A stretch of 64,000 nucleotides of DNA, taken from contig NZ_MWLO01000131.1 in assembly GCF_002198735.1 (NCBI RefSeq), positions 38,314 through 102,313 of the forward strand, read 5' to 3'. The position numbers and the translations under genes are program-made. The notes under the pieces are model-generated. The model was not told where the DNA came from. It saw nothing but the letters and a program-made list of their open reading frames with translations, and did no database searches. The DNA comes from Ideonella sp. A 288 (lineage in GTDB: Bacteria; Pseudomonadota; Gammaproteobacteria; Burkholderiales; Burkholderiaceae_C). Below, piece after piece: positions 63,357 to 64,000 of the stretch (positions are counted from its first letter, which is position 1; each line of letters begins with the position of its first letter).

Positions 63357-64000
63357 GGCTGCGTCCCTTCGGGGTTGGCGGTGTCGAGCACCAGCACGAT
63401 GATCAGTTCCTTCGGGCCGTGCGCGCCGTAGGCCAGCACCTGCTGGATGTCGGCGGTCTTCGACGGGCCGGTGACCAGCAGCAGATTGGTCGGCAGGTCG
63501 TCGGCCACGCGCAGCGCATACAGCGCCGCCGGCAGCCCGGCGTACAGGCGGCTGGCCCGCAGCACGGCGATGTGCACCGGCGGCACCAGCGACAGCGTGC
63601 GCGGCTCGTGCGCGCCGGGCCGCAGCACCAGCGTGCCGGTGTCGGCGATGCCGGCCTCGGCGCTGGTGATGCCGGCGTCGATGGTGTCGAACAGCTCGGT
63701 CTTCCAGGTGTCGATCGGCTGCTCGAAGCGCTTGACCTGCAGGCCGTCCAGCGCCTGGTCGAGCCCGGGCTGCAGCGGGCTGGCCGCGCCGATGGCCACG
63801 CGGGTGAGGCCGCGGGCATCGAGTGCGGCGCGCACCGCCGCGGGCCAGTCGGCCGGGCCGGCCTGCAGCACCTCGGCACGCCAGCCACGCGCGGCCGTCT
63901 CGAAGGGCGTGACCAGCGTGGCCGGGTCGATGCGGTCGCCCCGGCTGCCGCGGCCGTAGGGGCCGTCGAGGTAGGGCGCGAGGTCGGGCGGGGGCAGGGT
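63353..64000 (-). CDS. lutC: LutC/LldG, lactate-utilization protein (5' end outside window)
   Basis: The third subunit of the lactate oxidase complex, a LUD-fold protein of about 220 residues of which 215 are visible. The frame is open to the right edge (YLDGPYGRGSRGDRIDP near the edge) and has IGAASPLQPGLDQALDG, ITSAEAGIADTGTLVLRPGA, LSLVPPVHIAVLRASRL and a C-terminal VTGPSKTADIQQVL. It is translated just before lutB. The start lies beyond 64000. Confidence 0.88.
   Translation of the reverse strand, partial: TLPPPDLAPYLDGPYGRGSRGDRIDPATLVTPFETAARGWRAEVLQAGPADWPAAVRAALDARGLTRVAIGAASPLQPGLDQALDGLQVKRFEQPIDTWKTELFDTIDAGITSAEAGIADTGTLVLRPGAHEPRTLSLVPPVHIAVLRASRLYAGLPAALYALRVADDLPTNLLLVTGPSKTADIQQVLAYGAHGPKELIIVLVLDTANPEGTQP

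Overview
The window is about 64 kb of very GC-rich DNA with strong G/C bias at third codon positions. It comes from a betaproteobacterium of the order Burkholderiales, probably near Rubrivivax, Leptothrix or Methylibium. This rests on codon use, two Bug-type tripartite-tricarboxylate binding proteins, an hpaR-G1-G2-E-D-F-H operon, a glycine riboswitch, and short intergenic repeats of a kind common in that order. No rRNA, tRNA, CRISPR array, insertion sequence or prophage was seen.

Layout. 1-6.4 kb: an aldo/keto reductase broken by an in-frame stop, an acetyl-CoA acetyltransferase, an acyl-CoA dehydrogenase, an LtaS/sulfatase-type membrane phosphotransferase and an alpha/beta hydrolase. 6.6-13.1 kb: a complete group-1e (Isp-type) [NiFe]-hydrogenase operon on the minus strand (protease, HupH-like protein, small subunit, Isp1, Isp2, large subunit, an internally deleted HupE), with hypC divergent behind an FNR-type promoter. 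13.1-13.6 kb: decayed DNA with response-regulator remnants. 13.6-21.2 kb: homoprotocatechuate (4-hydroxyphenylacetate) meta-cleavage genes with HpaR and its operator, plus a class II aldolase and a ketopantoate-reductase-like gene. 21.4-29.1 kb: an SbmA-like ABC exporter, two paralogous secreted tandem-repeat proteins (one with an M35-type metallopeptidase domain) and a TPR-GGDEF diguanylate cyclase. 29.1-34.7 kb: a Baeyer-Villiger-type monooxygenase/SDR pair and a 980-residue RTX protein with an FNR-type promoter. 34.7-45 kb: hypothetical proteins, a Tat-exported phospholipase C, a divergent LysR/Bug pair, a tandem glycine riboswitch controlling a D-amino-acid dehydrogenase, small envelope proteins, and a vapBC locus whose toxin is dead. 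45.1-54.3 kb: recC-recB-recD. 54.3-60 kb: an ECF sigma factor/Ser-Thr kinase/secreted peptide operon flanked by two unknown genes sharing an almost identical ECF-like promoter. 60-64 kb: a lutC-lutB-Bug-amidohydrolase operon running off the end.

How the genes work together. The Isp-type hydrogenase would pass electrons between periplasmic H2 and a cytoplasmic thiol/disulfide centre through the Isp1 cytochrome b and the HdrD-like Isp2. An oxygen-sensing (FNR/Anr) regulator probably switches hypC. The same box-to--10 geometry recurs before the RTX gene, suggesting one anaerobic regulon. The hpa genes open and degrade the homoprotocatechuate ring. The most novel-looking unit is the ECF sigma/kinase locus: its two flanking genes carry matching 36-bp promoter-like blocks with the same 13-base spacer, which predicts a small self-contained regulon with unknown effectors.

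The window also shows gene decay: a nonsense codon in the aldo/keto reductase, a nonsense codon and a lost catalytic Asp in vapC, a HupE lacking its middle, and a truncated, frameshifted response regulator.
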